From: Ovis canadensis
Lineage: Eukaryota > Chordata > Mammalia > Artiodactyla > Bovidae
Assembly (NCBI RefSeq): GCF_042477335.2
Contig: NC_091250.1
Span: forward strand, 60,891,384 to 60,955,383
Direction: 5' to 3'
Length of the DNA stretch: 64,000 bases
Shown here: piece by piece, positions 1 to 11,136 of the stretch
Layout of the letters: every line of letters starts with the position of its first letter
How positions within the stretch are numbered: the first letter of the stretch is position 1
Translations under genes and position numbers: made by a program
The notes under the pieces: model-generated
What the model saw: only the letters and a program-made list of their open reading frames with translations
Told to the model about the DNA's origin: nothing
Databases searched by the model: none

Positions 1-593
1 GGGCCATCTCCTTTTGTCCCTTAACGGGCCCCCTCCCTCTACCAGTCACCTGTGGCTCCCTTCAAACACTGCTTTCCCTCAGAACATTCTAAATCCTATT
101 AGGCAAAACCAAACACGAATATAAACAATCAAATACAATCTTCCTGGCATGCACTTGCCTAGAAGTGTGACAGGATTTTTTTTTTTTTTTAAGGGGGTGG
201 GGAGCCCTTGAGCAGCAGCTTACAGGAATTTGTTCAGGCTGGTTTGAAGCTTAGGATGCATGGAACAGTAGCGGGTTGGGGCTGATCTGAGTTAAGCCAG
301 GTCTGGTTCCTAATCTCCCTAAGTAAACTCAATTCAGACAAGCTGAGACACGAGGCATGCTGGGGCCAGGCCCCTGGAACTGTTGGAAAAGTCAGGGCAA
401 CGGCGGCCCTGAGGGATGGAGGCTGGGAACATGCCCCAGGAGGTATCCTAGGGATAGAGTAACCTTCAACTTGGTCAGAGCAGAAAGAGAAGTCCAGAAG
501 CAAGGTTGCCAGGACGCTGTGACCCTCTGCCTGTTCTCAGACACTGTAGCAGGTTGAGGTTTATTCTTTGCTTTATTTATTATATGTACAATT
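1..593. other. No gene seen; poly-T tract
   Basis: This is unremarkable intergenic sequence with a T run at 176-190. The short reading frames here have no recognisable domain. Confidence 0.5.
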
Positions 594-605
594 AAATACA
601 AGTCA

Positions 606-815
606 TTGAAAAAGACTCTGATGTTGGGAAAGATTGAAGGCAGGAGGAGAAGGGGATGATAGAGGATGAGATGGTTGGATGGCATCACCGACTGGATGAA
701 CATGAGTTTGAGCAACCTCCAGGAATTGGTGATAGACAGGGAAGCCTGGTGTGCTGCAGTCCGTGCGGTCTCAAAGAGTCGGACATGACTGAGGGACTGA
801 ACGGAACTGAACTGA
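606..815 (+). mobile_element. BovB 3' end, 5'-truncated
   Basis: About 210 bp of the BovB 3' terminus (AGGATGAGATGGTTGGATGG core, ending in GAACTGAACT repeats). A 12-base target duplication AAATA(C/T)AAGTCA flanks it at 594-605 and 816-827, which shows an independent retrotransposition event. Confidence 0.9.
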
Positions 816-1139
816 AAATATAAGTCAAGCCCCCATCTACCAGAGTCCTTTTCTTGGGAAAGATATTTTAGAGGGTTAGGTGGAGGGAGGCAGGAGTTCT
901 TGTTCCAGAGCATCTCTGGAGGGCCCTTTGGTGTCCAGTTCTCACTGGATAATGTTGACGCACCCATTGTCTAAGACACCTGGCACCTCCAGAAGATAGG
1001 GGCCTCCCAGAAAGTCATGTTTGACATATCATTTTAGAGGTGTTACCCCTGCCAAAGGAACTGGGGTAAGACATCTCCTGCCGCTCTCCCAAACATACCC
1101 TCTAGTCGTTAACTTCCCTCCCAGTTCTTCCTTTTAATG

Positions 1140-1290
1140 TCACTCACTTGACCATCAATGCCTCTGATTCCTCATTGATGAAGGAAAATAGTAGCCATTA
1201 TGTCTTCCTCACAGGATCAGATTGCAGTAAAGAAGAAATGAGTTGTTATAAAGTCCTTGGCACAGAGCCTATCAACAAGCACGTGCTGCA
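1140..1290 (+). repeat. MIR SINE remnant
   Basis: A diverged segment resembling the 3' half of MIR: a splice-like CCTC...TTCCTCA start, GAGGAT-type core, and CTTGGCACAGAGCCT near the end. Confidence 0.45.
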
Positions 1291-1486
1291 TATGTACTGG
1301 CTCTTGATGTTGCTGAATCCTCAGAATGTCCCTGACCCTCAACAACTCCCCAAGCCTTCCCATCCTCCCTGCAGCCCTTAGCCTGCTAATCTCAGCTTTC
1401 AGAAACAGTACCTCTTCCTTCTGTTCCAAGGGTAACAAAACACACTTACCCTCAAGAGTCCACATTTCCAAGCTCTGCTTCTCACT

Positions 1487-1522
1487 AAAAAAAAAAAAAA
1501 AAAAAAAAAAAACAAAAAAAAA
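1487..1522 (+). repeat. Poly-A tract
   Basis: 26 consecutive A residues, one C, then 9 A residues. No clear retroposed body precedes it. Confidence 0.9.
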
Positions 1523-1739
1523 CAACTTTTATTTTTGCCAACTCATCTACAATTGCAAGGACAAACAAAAACTGGTCCCTTGACATCTTCACCAGCAGCT
1601 GAGAGCCCAAGGAGAATCCAGTTCTCCAAGAAGAAAAGCAGACCATTTATTCACTTGTTCATTTTGTATTAAGCTAAACACTTACGGTATGCCAGTAAGA
1701 TAGTCCCCCTGCCCTCAAGGAGATGGCAGCCTGGGACAG

Positions 1740-1910
1740 CGTTCTCAACTCTCGGTGTATCTTATGATCACCAGGGGAGCTTTAGAAAGTGCCAGTACAT
1801 CCAGGGCCAGTAAATCAGAATTTCACAGGGTGGGAACCAGGTGGCAGTATTTTTAAAGTTCCCCAAAGGAGTCCAATGTGTAGCCAAGCAGAGAAGAGAG
1901 CCAGTGATCT
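1740..1910. repeat. MER5-type hAT remnant
   Basis: Contains GTTCTCAACTCT... and ATCACCAGGGGAGCTTTAGA, the characteristic end and core of the MER5 (hAT-Charlie) non-autonomous DNA transposon. The rest of 1590-2551 shows nothing recognisable. Confidence 0.55.
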
Positions 1911-2562
1911 AATAGGACCGGCAGATAAAAGATGATTTCCAATTATGTATTGCTAGAACAGGCAAGTGACACACAGTATGAGAATTAAATCACAATAAAG
2001 ATGTTAAAAACAAACCAATAGGCAAGTGTGGGGATTATGAGAGCCCAGGAAGGGCTACCGGATTCCAACTAGGGATGGGGGTTGGACTCGGCAAAACCTC
2101 CCAAAGGGGAACTTCTCTCGACTTAGATATCAGCAGGAGTCAGACATGCTAAGATAATGAAGGGGAAAGTGTGCATTTAATTCTCATTTCTAAAGCAACA
2201 GCCCCTTATGTTATTGACAGTATAGGACACACTGCATAATTAAGTCTGTTAATGAGTATTAATAAAATTGGCACTTTTTTCACTTAGATTAACACTTCTC
2301 AAGCCTCAGGAATGGCTTTTGGTGGTTTAGCTGGAGTCTATCTGGAACTCTGGGAGAAGAAGTCTGATGTGTGAGAAAAAAAAGCAAGTTCTGAACTAGG
2401 AAACCTCAGAGGCAGCTTTGACTCGTCCATTCCCTCATCCCTGGGTCCAAGCAGTCAGCCGTGCTTTGAGGTCTCTGTGGTGAGTAGACCCCAGATTCAG
2501 CCCCAGTAATTCCTCCCCTTCCGTGTTTGCATGCCACCCCTCACATCAAATGGTGGGATCTG

Positions 2563-2792
2563 GGACTTGCCTGGTGGTCCGGTGGTTAAGAATCTGCCTT
2601 CTAAGGTGGGGACGTGAGTTCAGTTCCTGGTCAGGGACCTAAGATCCCTCACACTGCAGAGCAACAGTCTGTGCGCCACAATGAGAGTTCATGCACTGCA
2701 ATGAAAGATGCTGCATGCTGCAGCTAAGCCCCAGTGCAGCCTAATTTTTTTTTTTTAAGAATTAAAAATTTGTATATATATGTTTAGAAAAA
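2563..2792 (+). mobile_element. CHR-type tRNA-Glu SINE
   Basis: Begins GGACTTGCCTGGTGGTCC, contains a tRNA box-B-like GAGTTCAGTTCC, and ends in a T/A-rich tail. An 11-base perfect target duplication GGTGGGATCTG lies at 2552-2562 and 2793-2803. Confidence 0.88.
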
Positions 2793-3009
2793 GGTGGGAT
2801 CTGTTTTCCCTGCCCTAGGATCTGGCTGGACTTTGACTTGTTTTAATCGGTGGAAGGTTGTGGATATAACTTTCTGAACTTGTGAGCCAGGCCTGAAGAG
2901 GACTGGCAGGCATTACTTTCTCTCTCTGAAAGCCCAGATGCCATGCTGGAAGGAAGTGCAGGCTAGTTGACTGCATGGCAGAGCTTAGGCATGGAGGAAG
3001 GCCATAGAA

Positions 3010-3137
3010 GATGCCATGGGCTGAATCACATTCCCCTAAATTTCATGTTGAATCCCCAGGGTGACTGTATTTGGAGATAAGGCCTTTCCAGAAGTAATTA
3101 AGATTAAAAGAGATCATAAGGGTGGGGCCCTGATCTG
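3010..3137 (+). mobile_element. MLT1-type MaLR LTR, 5' part
   Basis: Reads as the start of a mammalian MaLR LTR (GGGCTGAATCACATTCCCCTAAATTTC..., GACTGTATTTGGAGATAAGG...). It is broken at about 3137 by BovB plus Bov-tA and resumes near 3958. Confidence 0.65.
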
Positions 3138-3742
3138 ACAACAGTGGCTGACTTTATTTTGGGGGCCTTCAAAATCACTGCAGATGGTGACTGCAGCCAT
3201 GAAATTAAAAGACGCTTACTCCTTGGAAGAAAAGTTATGACCAACCCAGACAGCATATTAAAAAGCAGAGACATTACTTTGCCAACAAAGGTCTGTCTAG
3301 TCAAAGCTATGGTTTTTCCAGCGGTCATGTGTGGATGTGAGAGTTGGACTATAAAGAAAGCTGAGTGCCGAAGAATTAATGCTTTTGAACTGTGGTATTG
3401 GAGAAGATTCTTGAGAGTCCCTTGGAGGAGATTCAACCAGGAGATCAGTCCTGGGTGTTCACTGGAAGGACTGATGGTGAAGCTGAAACTCCAATACTTT
3501 GGCCACCTGATGCAAAGAACTGACTCATTTGAAGGGACCCTGATGCTGGGAAAGATTGAGGGCAGGAGGAGAAGGGGACAACAGAGGATGAGATGGTTGG
3601 ATGGCATCACTGACTCAATGGACATGAGTTTGAATAAACTCCAGGAGTTGGTGACGGACAGGGAGGCCTGGTGTGCTGTGGTTTATGGAGTCGCAAAGAG
3701 TTGGACATGAATGAGAGACTGAACTGAACTGAAGTGAACTGG
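3138..3742 (+). mobile_element. BovB 3' fragment
   Basis: About 600 bp of the 3' part of BovB in sense orientation, ending in GAACTGAACT repeats. It carries a 188-codon open frame (3144-3710) that is just the retained 3' end of the BovB ORF with several changes. It sits inside the MLT1 LTR. Confidence 0.92.
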
Positions 3743-3957
3743 ATGTCCTTGTAGTGGCTCAGATGGTAAAGAGTCTGCCTACATTGTGGGAGATCTGGGT
3801 TCAGTCCTTGGGTCAGGAAGATCCCCTGGAGAAAGGAGTGGCAACCCATTCCAATATTCTTGCCTGGAAAATTCCATGGATGGAAGAGCTTCGCTGGCTA
3901 CAGTCCATGCAGTTGTAAACAGTCAGACATGACTGAGTGACTAACACATTCACTTTC
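3743..3957 (+). mobile_element. Bov-tA SINE
   Basis: tRNA-Glu-like head (TGGCTCAGATGGTAAAGAGT, GGTTCAGTC) followed by a Bov-A unit. It directly abuts the BovB 3' end, so the two form one composite insertion within the LTR. Confidence 0.88.
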
Positions 3958-4190
3958 AAGAGGAAGAGGAGAGACCAGAGCTCTCTCTCCGCACACACAC
4001 ACTGAGGAGAGGCCACATGAATGTACATCAAGAAGGTCCACAAGCCAAGAACAGAACCCTTATGAGAAACCAAACACTGCCAGAAACTCCTTGGACTTTC
4101 CAGCCTCCAGAACTGTGAGGAAATACATTTCTGTTAAGATTCTCCGTCTATGGTATTTTGCTAGGGCACCCTGAGCAGACTAATACTAAG
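3958..4190 (+). mobile_element. MLT1-type MaLR LTR, 3' part
   Basis: Continues the LTR begun at 3010: CCTCCAGAACTGTGAGGAAATA with a degraded poly(A) signal, then TATGGTATTTTGCTA and a GACTAATAC end. Together the two parts give a near-complete old LTR. Confidence 0.65.
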
Positions 4191-4386
4191 ATGAGAGACC
4201 AGCTTGGAAGTTCCAAGTCTAGCCAGACTCCCAAGTGAATGGAAAACCCTGAGTGAGATTAGCAGAAAGTCGCCCAGTGGCGCCCTGACAAAATATTTAA
4301 CCTACAAAATTATGAGGAAATTAATGTATCACTTAGTTTAGCCACTAAGGTTTGGAGTCTTTTGCTATATAGCAATAACAATTGAG

Positions 4387-4615
4387 GCTTAAAGGTGGTA
4401 AAGAATCTGCCTGCAGATTCTTGCTTGGAAACCAGGGTTCTTGCAGGACCCAGGGAGACCTGGGTTTGATCCCTGGGTTGGGAAGAGCCCCTAGAGAAGG
4501 AAATTGCAACCCACTCCAGTATTCTGGCCTGGAGAATTCTATGGACAAAATAGCCTGGCAGGCTACAGTCCATGGGATCACAAAGAGTCAGACATGACTG
4601 AGTGAATTTCACTTC
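4387..4615 (+). mobile_element. Bov-tA SINE
   Basis: A complete-looking unit from GGTAAAGAATCTGCCTGCA to GACATGACTGAGTGA. It has an internal duplication around 4415-4465 not present in the usual consensus. Confidence 0.85.
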
Positions 4616-4796
4616 ACTTCAATAATAACTGAAAAAAATCCTACTGTGACACCTTTTCTTTCCAACGTCTAGCATCACAGTCTGACCCAGCTAAGCCTGT
4701 TCAGTCATACCCAATTATTGGCTGGGCAGCTCTGAGCAGCCTCCCAATATGGATTTTAACCTGAGGGTCATGGAATTCAAGAAGGTCTGCAAAGTG

Positions 4797-4798
<2 letters not shown>

Positions 4799-4834
<36 letters not shown>
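4799..4834. repeat. (AT)n microsatellite
   Basis: 18 uninterrupted AT dinucleotides. The following AT-rich stretch 4835-5560 holds no recognised feature. Confidence 0.95.
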
Positions 4835-4836
<2 letters not shown>

Positions 4837-5564
4837 TCACACATATAACATCTTTATTTTCATTAACCTTTTACTGAAATTTAGCACTGTCTTTAATTGT
4901 GAATAAGGCAACAAACCACAGCAGTATGAGTATTCATGACTTTGTCACTAATAGAAATCACAAGTAAATTTTTTTCATATCACAGTATAATTGTTAGCAA
5001 ATATCCTGAAATATATTTCATGCTTATCACTACCCATTGCTAGACCTTGCTATTTAAGGTGTTAATAAGGAAGTACATATATTATTATGATGTATTAATA
5101 TTGTGATAGTTGTACTTCTATATAATTCATTTTTTTCTGTAACACTAGTAGTCATTTTATGCATTTAGTACCATTTTCCTGCAATGGTATCCATAGGCTT
5201 CACCAGACAGCTGAAGGGGTCCATGGCCCTAAAAAGGAATAAGAAGCCCTGAACCAGAGGTATGTATGGGCTAAAGTTCTTTGCGCCACAAATTTCCCAC
5301 CAGGTTTCATTTAGACTGAGTCCCGCCACCCACACAATCATTTATGAGCAAATTAGCACTAAAGCAGTGCCTACAACTGATTCTGGAAGTGAGATCAAGT
5401 GCTGGCTCCCTTTGTCTTTTCAGGAGTTTCTACAGCGTCTCATCTGAAAAGTTCATTCAAGGCAAATATTCTAGTTGCTGGTTTCAGCCAACTAGCAGCT
5501 AGGAACTCTTCCAAAAATTAAAATAAAAATAGTTTGAATAAGAATAATATAATAATGCCTAACA

Positions 5565-5765
5565 CTGAATTGAGAATTTGCTACTTCCTACACTGTTCTA
5601 AGTAGTCACCATGAATTAACTCATTATATCCTCACAACCACCAGATAAGATAGGCCTATTATTTTACCCATGTTCCAGACGAGAAAACTGACCCTCAAAA
5701 GGTTAGTAACTTGCTCAAGTTCACACAGTTCGTAAGAGACAGAGCTAAATGTGGAGTACAGCAAT
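5565..5765 (-). repeat. MIR SINE remnant
   Basis: Antisense MIR pattern: AACTCATTATATCCTCACAA, then a CCATGTTCCAGACGAGAAAACTGA core, then TAACTTGCTCAAGTTCACAC. The adjoining 5770-6510 has nothing recognised. Confidence 0.7.
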
Positions 5766-6512
5766 TCAGTTCATCACTGCAGGAAGAACTAAGGAATTGT
5801 TACTTTTTAAAGCTTTCAGCCAGGGGGTCACCAGGTACAGCCAAGTTTGAGAACCCATGTACTGCTGGGCTCCCTGCATCCTTTAACTCTGTTCATGCAA
5901 AAGCAGGAGTTGCTGTGTAATATTTATAGCCTATCCACACATATATAATACTACTGCTTTAACCAATGAAGGATATTAATAATTTCTAGCATCCACTATG
6001 TAAACTAACAAAATCTCTGATATTGATCTGAGATAAAGACTACCAAACATGTGGAAACCACCTCAAGGGATTGGACTTCTGATTTCAAGCGCTAACCAAC
6101 CACCCTGGAGTGTTCTATTTAGGACACTTGGAATGTTAACTGTCCTTAGAATTTAGATTAAAATCAACCCACATACACTTACATATTATACTACCTGTTA
6201 AAAACATGTTAGATTAACTTATAGACAACATAATGCATTGTCATTACCACCACGTCTTTCTTAGGTCGAACAACATAGTTCTCTCCACCTGCCCTATAGG
6301 CACCAGATGAAGTTTCCTAAATCACTTAAATAATGATGCTAGCAGCTCTTTTTTTCTGCCAAATGATCGGCATGTAACCTCAAGATCAGGTGGTATTTCT
6401 CTGCCCTTAAGATTAAGATAGGATCACCTCCAGCCAACTTATTCTATCTTGCCTTCTTCATCACCACCACTTTGTCTGAGGTTTTACCCCACTTGCAAGC
6501 TAGTAAGTTAGC

Positions 6513-6823
6513 CTGCTACAGTTTCATGGGTGCAGGCAGAAGACACGAGACCCCTGGGTCAGAGACAAAGGGTTTATTACTCACAGCACAGCCTGAAGCG
6601 GAGCATAACGGATACGACCATTGGTTCCCACATCTCCCACGTCCTACACGGATGACACGGAGGTGGACCCTACACATGCAGTGGATTTGCATAACAGCCA
6701 CAGAGCGTTGCACTTAGGGAATTCGTCGTTTTTATGGCGAGCAGTTAGCGAACTTGCTCGTTGTTTGATGGGAGACAAGACTGCTCACTGCAAATAAAGA
6801 CCCTGAGAAATGGTCCAGGTCAA
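6513..6823 (-). mobile_element. Endogenous retrovirus LTR fragment
   Basis: On the minus strand this looks like an LTR. It begins TGTTGACC near 6823, has a TATA-like CATAAAAA at 6736-6729, an octamer ATTTGCAT (plus strand 6685-6692), and an AATAAA poly(A) signal at 6578-6573, followed by a U5-like stretch ending TAGCA at 6513. The TATA-to-poly(A) distance of about 155 bases fits an LTR. No retroviral coding sequence is nearby, so it is a solo LTR or fragment. No clear target duplication was found and the exact ends are uncertain. Confidence 0.5.
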
Positions 6824-7304
6824 CAGCAATCAGGGTTTTGCATTCTTGGCCTACACAGCAGTGATGAGCAGTGCCCAAGATGAGCTGCCTCTTCCAATAC
6901 CCATTGCTTTATTTTCATCTCAGCATCTAGCTCCCTCATATTTCCCATTAGTTTGTTCAGACCTATCTCTTGGTGCAGCGGCAGCTCTAGGATGGCAGGG
7001 TCTCCTCTGTCATTTATTGCTGCTTCCCGAACAACAGTGATAACTCCTGACCTGACCCATCCAGGTACTCAGTGAATGCTCCCCAAATGAATCACAGGAC
7101 TGACCTCAACTTCCAACACAGGCCACGGATTCTTCACTCTGTTCAAACAGAATTCTTAGCTGCCACCAAACATACCTGGCCTCATGACTTCTGCTTAAGA
7201 AAACTTACCTCCCCTCTCCCACTGCACAGCCTCACCCACCCCCAAAGCTTGGCTCAGTCCCCCTCTTTCAATGTCCTACCACCTTAAGTCTTCTCTTTTA
7301 TCCC

Positions 7305-7478
7305 AATTCCAGGAGACCAGGGTTCAATTCCTGGGTCAGGAAGGTCCCCTGGAGAAGGGAATGGCTACCTACTCCAGTATTCTTGGCTGGAGAATTCCAC
7401 GGACAGAGGAGTCTGGTAGGCTACACAGTCCATGGGGTCACAAAGAGTTGGGCAAGACTGAGTGACTAACACTTTATC
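7305..7478 (+). mobile_element. Bov-tA SINE, head truncated
   Basis: Starts at AGGAGACCAGGGTTCAATTC and runs through CAAAGAGTTGGGCAAGACTGAGTGACTAAC. Upstream, 6830-7300 is plain sequence with no recognised feature. Confidence 0.85.
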
Positions 7479-7574
7479 CCAAAAGCCCTCCTCTCCAGCC
7501 TCATGTATTATTATTGCAATCATCATTCTCTCTTCTCTGTCATTATTATTTAGTTGCTAAAGCTTAAGAGTCTT

Positions 7575-7697
7575 GTTAACAGACTTTCCTGGTGGGCCAG
7601 TGGTTGACTCCACGCTTCCAATGCAGGGGGCATGGGTTCCATCCCTGGCCAGGGAACTAAGATCCCACATACTGCATGGTGAGGCCAAAGAAGAAAA
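7575..7697 (+). mobile_element. CHR-type tRNA-Glu SINE
   Basis: Reads TTTCCTGGTGGGCCAGTGGT...GGGAACTAAGATCCCACA with an A-rich tail. Target duplication AAGAGTCTT is at 7566-7574 (before the element) and 7698-7706. Confidence 0.85.
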
Positions 7698-7784
7698 AAG
7701 AGTCTTCTTAAATGTAAATATACCTTGTTGAGAAGAAGGAAGAGAGATGAGGCCACTGAGGTAGTAAAGGGTAGTAGTAACAAG

Positions 7785-7950
7785 CTCCAGATATCTGTGT
7801 CGCTACTTATTAGCTGTGTGATCTTTAACAAGTGGTCCAACCCCTCTGTGCCTTAGTTTTACCACCTGCAAAATGGAAATAATGACCATACCTACCTCTG
7901 AAGGTTATTCTGAGGATTAAATTAACTGCTTTATGGAGAACATGTAGAAG
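7785..7950 (+). repeat. MIR SINE remnant
   Basis: Sense MIR pattern: TTAGCTGTGTGATCTTTAAC, TGTGCCTTAGTTTTACCACC, AAAATGGAAATAATGA, GGATTAAATTAA. The following 7960-8440 has nothing recognised. Confidence 0.8.
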
Positions 7951-8443
7951 AAGGCTTTGGGGTTATTTGTGGCATGCTTACTACCTACCTGTCTGGATGC
8001 TTTACATGCATTCTGGGGAGGCCCTTGGGAAATGCCCTGCCCCATTCAAATGCTAGTCCCTTGAAAGAGCAGGGGCTTAAACTTCCAGTTCTCCTGCATC
8101 GCCTGCAGTTCTCACTCTGCCCCAGAGCACAGGATTGCTGAGGGAAGGGATGAAGAGTATGCTCCCAAGTAAAGTCAAGCCTTTCACAGCAATGGGGGGC
8201 ATGTTCACTAAATGCACACCCAAAACTAGAAAGGACTGTCTCATGACTTTGATTATGGTCAGAAAGAAGCACCCTGTTGAACCAAATAGGGAGCAGTTAC
8301 CCCACACTTCAGGTCTGGTAATAGCAGCAAGAGGTACAGTGGGTACTCTTAGAGTTGGATTTTTCTGGGCTGAGAAAGGCAAATATATCTAACCAGGTCT
8401 AGACTGGCCTGAATTGGTCTTTCTTCTTTAGCACCATTTTACT

Positions 8444-8461
8444 AAAAAAAAAAAAAAAAAA
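8444..8461 (+). repeat. Poly-A tract
   Basis: 18 consecutive A residues with no clear element attached. Confidence 0.9.
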
Positions 8462-8489
8462 GTAGACGTTCACAGAATTTCACAAGCAT

Positions 8490-8606
8490 CTGAACTTATA
8501 TCATCCCCCTTAACCTTCACAATGGAGGTTAGGGTATTTCCTAGGAGGCAGATATTTCCACCAGCCTCATCATGCTCCCACTTTGGAGAGGAGGAAACTG
8601 GGGTAC
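8490..8606 (-). repeat. MIR SINE remnant
   Basis: Antisense MIR-like core ending GAGAGGAGGAAACTGGGG, cut short by the BovB that starts at about 8612. Confidence 0.5.
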
Positions 8607-8611
8607 GGTTG

Positions 8612-10276
8612 TTCTTGTTGTTGTTCAGTCACTAAATCATGTCTGACTCTGCGACCTCATGGGCTGCAGCAGCCCAGGTTCCTCTGTCCTCCACTATCTC
8701 AAGGAGCTTGTGCAAATTATTTTCCATTGAGTCAGTGATGCTATCTATGCATCTCATCCTCTACTGCCCCCTTCTCCTTCAATATTTCCCAGCACCAGGG
8801 TCTTTTCTAATGAGTCAGCTCTTCACATCAGGTAGCCAAAGTATTGGAGCTTCAGCATCAGTCTTTTCAATGGATATTCAGGGTTGATTTCCTTTAGAAT
8901 TGACTGGTTTGATCTCTTTGCAGTCTAAAGGACTCTCAGGAATCTTCTCCAGCACCGTAATTCACAAGCATCAGTTCTTTAGCACTCAGCCCTCTTTATG
9001 GTCCAACTCTCACATCCATACACAACTACTGGAAACCCATAGCTTTCACTATACAGACCTTTGTCAGGAAAATGATATCTCTGTTTTTAATATGCTGTCT
9101 AAGCTCATCATAGCTTTCCTTCCAAAGAGCAAGTGTCTTTTAATTTCATGGCTTCAGTCATTCTCTGCAGTGATTTTGGAGCCTAAGAAAATAAAATCTG
9201 TCACTGCCTCCAATTTTTCCCCTTCTATTTGTCATGAAGTGATGGTACCAGATGCCATGATCTTTATTTTTTGAATGTTGAGTTTCAAGCCATCTTTTTC
9301 ACCCACCTCTTTCACTGTTATTAAGAAGCTCTTTAGTTCCTCTTTACTTTCTGCCATTAGAGTGGTGTCATCTGCATATCTGAAGTTGTTGATATTTTTC
9401 CCAGCAATCTTGATTCCAGTTTGTGACTCATTCAGCTTGGTATTTCCCATGATGTATTCTGCATAGAAGTTAAATAAGCAGGTGAAAATATACAGCCTTG
9501 ACATATTCCTTTCCCAATTTTGAACCAGTCAGTTATTCCATATGTGGTTCTGTTTGCTTCTTGACCTGCACACAGGTTTCTCAGGAGACAGGTGAGGTGG
9601 TCTGGTAATTCCCATCTCTTTAAGAAATTTTACTTTGTTGTGATCCACACAGTCAAAGGTTTTAGTGTAGCCTTTCAATGAAGCAGAAGTTGATGTTTTC
9701 TGGGATTTTCTTGCTTTCTCCATGATCCAACAAAAGTTGGCAATTTAATCTCTGATTCCTCTGCCTTTTCTAAACCTAGCTTTTGCACATGGAATTTCTC
9801 AGTTCACATACTGTTAAAGCCTAGCCTGAAGGATTTTGAGCATAACCTTACTAGTATGTGAAATGAGTACAATTGTATAGTAGTTTAAACATTCTTTGGC
9901 ATTGTCCTTCTTTGGGATTGAAATGAAAACTGAACTTTTCCAGTCCTGTGGCCATTGCTGAGTTTTCCAAATTTGCTGACATATTGAGTGCAGCACTTTA
10001 ACAGCATCATCTTTTGGGGTTTTAAATAATTCAGCTGGAATTCCATCACCTTCACTAGCTTTGCTCATAGTAAGGCCCACTTGTCTAAGGCCCACTTGAC
10101 TTCACACTCCAGGATGTCTGCCTCTAATTGAGTAACAACACCATCATGGTTATTCAGGTCACCAAGAACTCTTTGTATAGTTCTGTGTATTCTTGCCACC
10201 TCTTCTTAATCTCTTCTGCTTCTATTGGGTCCTTACAATTTCTTTCCTTTGTTGTGCCCACCCTTGCATGAAATAT
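8612..10276 (-). mobile_element. BovB (RTE LINE), 5'-truncated copy A
   Basis: Antisense BovB starting at its 3' end (TTGTTGTTCAGTCACTAAATC on the plus strand) and reading back through the reverse transcriptase region to about 10276. On the minus strand the RT active-site motif YADD is encoded at 9378-9367, and a conserved RT segment (KASEGDGIPAELFK) lies near 10060. Frameshifts and stops break the frame into pieces of 60-93 codons, so it is inactive. Confidence 0.92.
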
Positions 10277-11136
10277 CCCCTCAGTTCAGTTCAGTCGCTC
10301 AGTCGCATCAGACACTTTGCAACCCCATGGACTGCAGCATGCGAGGTCTCCCTGTCCATCACTAACTCTTGGAGTTTACTCAAACTCATGTCCACTGAGT
10401 CAGTGATGCCATCCAACCATCTCATCCTCTGCTGTCCCCTTCTCCTCCCACTTTCAATCTTTCCAGCATAAGGGTCTTTTCAAATGAGCCAGTTCTTTGC
10501 ATCATGTGGTCAAAGTATTGGAGTTTCAGCTTCACATCAGTCCTTCCAATGAATATTCAGGACTGATTTCCTTTAGGATGGACTGGTTGGATATCCTTGC
10601 AGTCCAAGGGACTCTCAAGAGTCTTCTCCAACACCACAGTTCAAAAGCATCAGTTCTTCAGTGCTCAACTTTCTTTATAGTCCAACTCTCACATCCATAC
10701 AGGACTACTGGAAAAACCATAGCTTTGACTAGACGGATCTTTGTTGGCAAAGTAATGTCTCTGCTTTTTAATATGCTGTCCAGATTGGTCATAGCTTTTC
10801 TCCCAAGGAGCAAGTGTCTTTTAATTTCATGGCTGCAGTCACCATCTGCAATGATTTTGGAGCCCCTCAAAATAAAATCTCTTACTGTTTACATTGTTTC
10901 CCCACCTACTTGCCATACAGTGATGGGACCAGATGCCATGATCTTCGTTTTCTGAATGTTGAGTTTTAAGCCAGCTTTTTCGCTCTCCCCTTTCACTTTC
11001 ATCAAGAGGCTCTTTGGTTCTTCTTTACTTTCTGCCATAAGGGTGGTGTCATCTGCATATCTGAGGTTACTGACATTTCTCCTGGCAATCTTGATCCCAG
11101 CTTGTGTTTCATCCAGCCCAGCATTTCACATGATCA
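10277..11136 (-). mobile_element. BovB copy B, 3' portion
   Basis: A second BovB 3' end (CAGTTCAGTTCAGTCGCTCA) begins directly after copy A. It runs back to the RT domain, with YADD encoded at 11059-11048. Its largest open frame on the plus strand (10497-10955) is antisense and meaningless. At 11136 the sequence jumps to a more upstream part of BovB. Confidence 0.92.

Noticed and set aside
392..967. 191-codon minus-strand open frame
   Set aside because: Its central part is antisense BovB 3' sequence and the rest has no recognisable domain.
3144..3710. 188-codon plus-strand open frame
   Set aside because: It is the retained 3' end of the BovB ORF in a truncated copy, without the RT or endonuclease domains; not a host gene.
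3743..3830. tRNA gene
   Set aside because: The tRNA-like box A/B sequences here and in other Bov-tA and CHR copies are SINE heads with no cloverleaf or mature 3' end.
10497..10955. 152-codon plus-strand open frame
   Set aside because: Antisense strand of BovB; the coding strand is minus and is broken.
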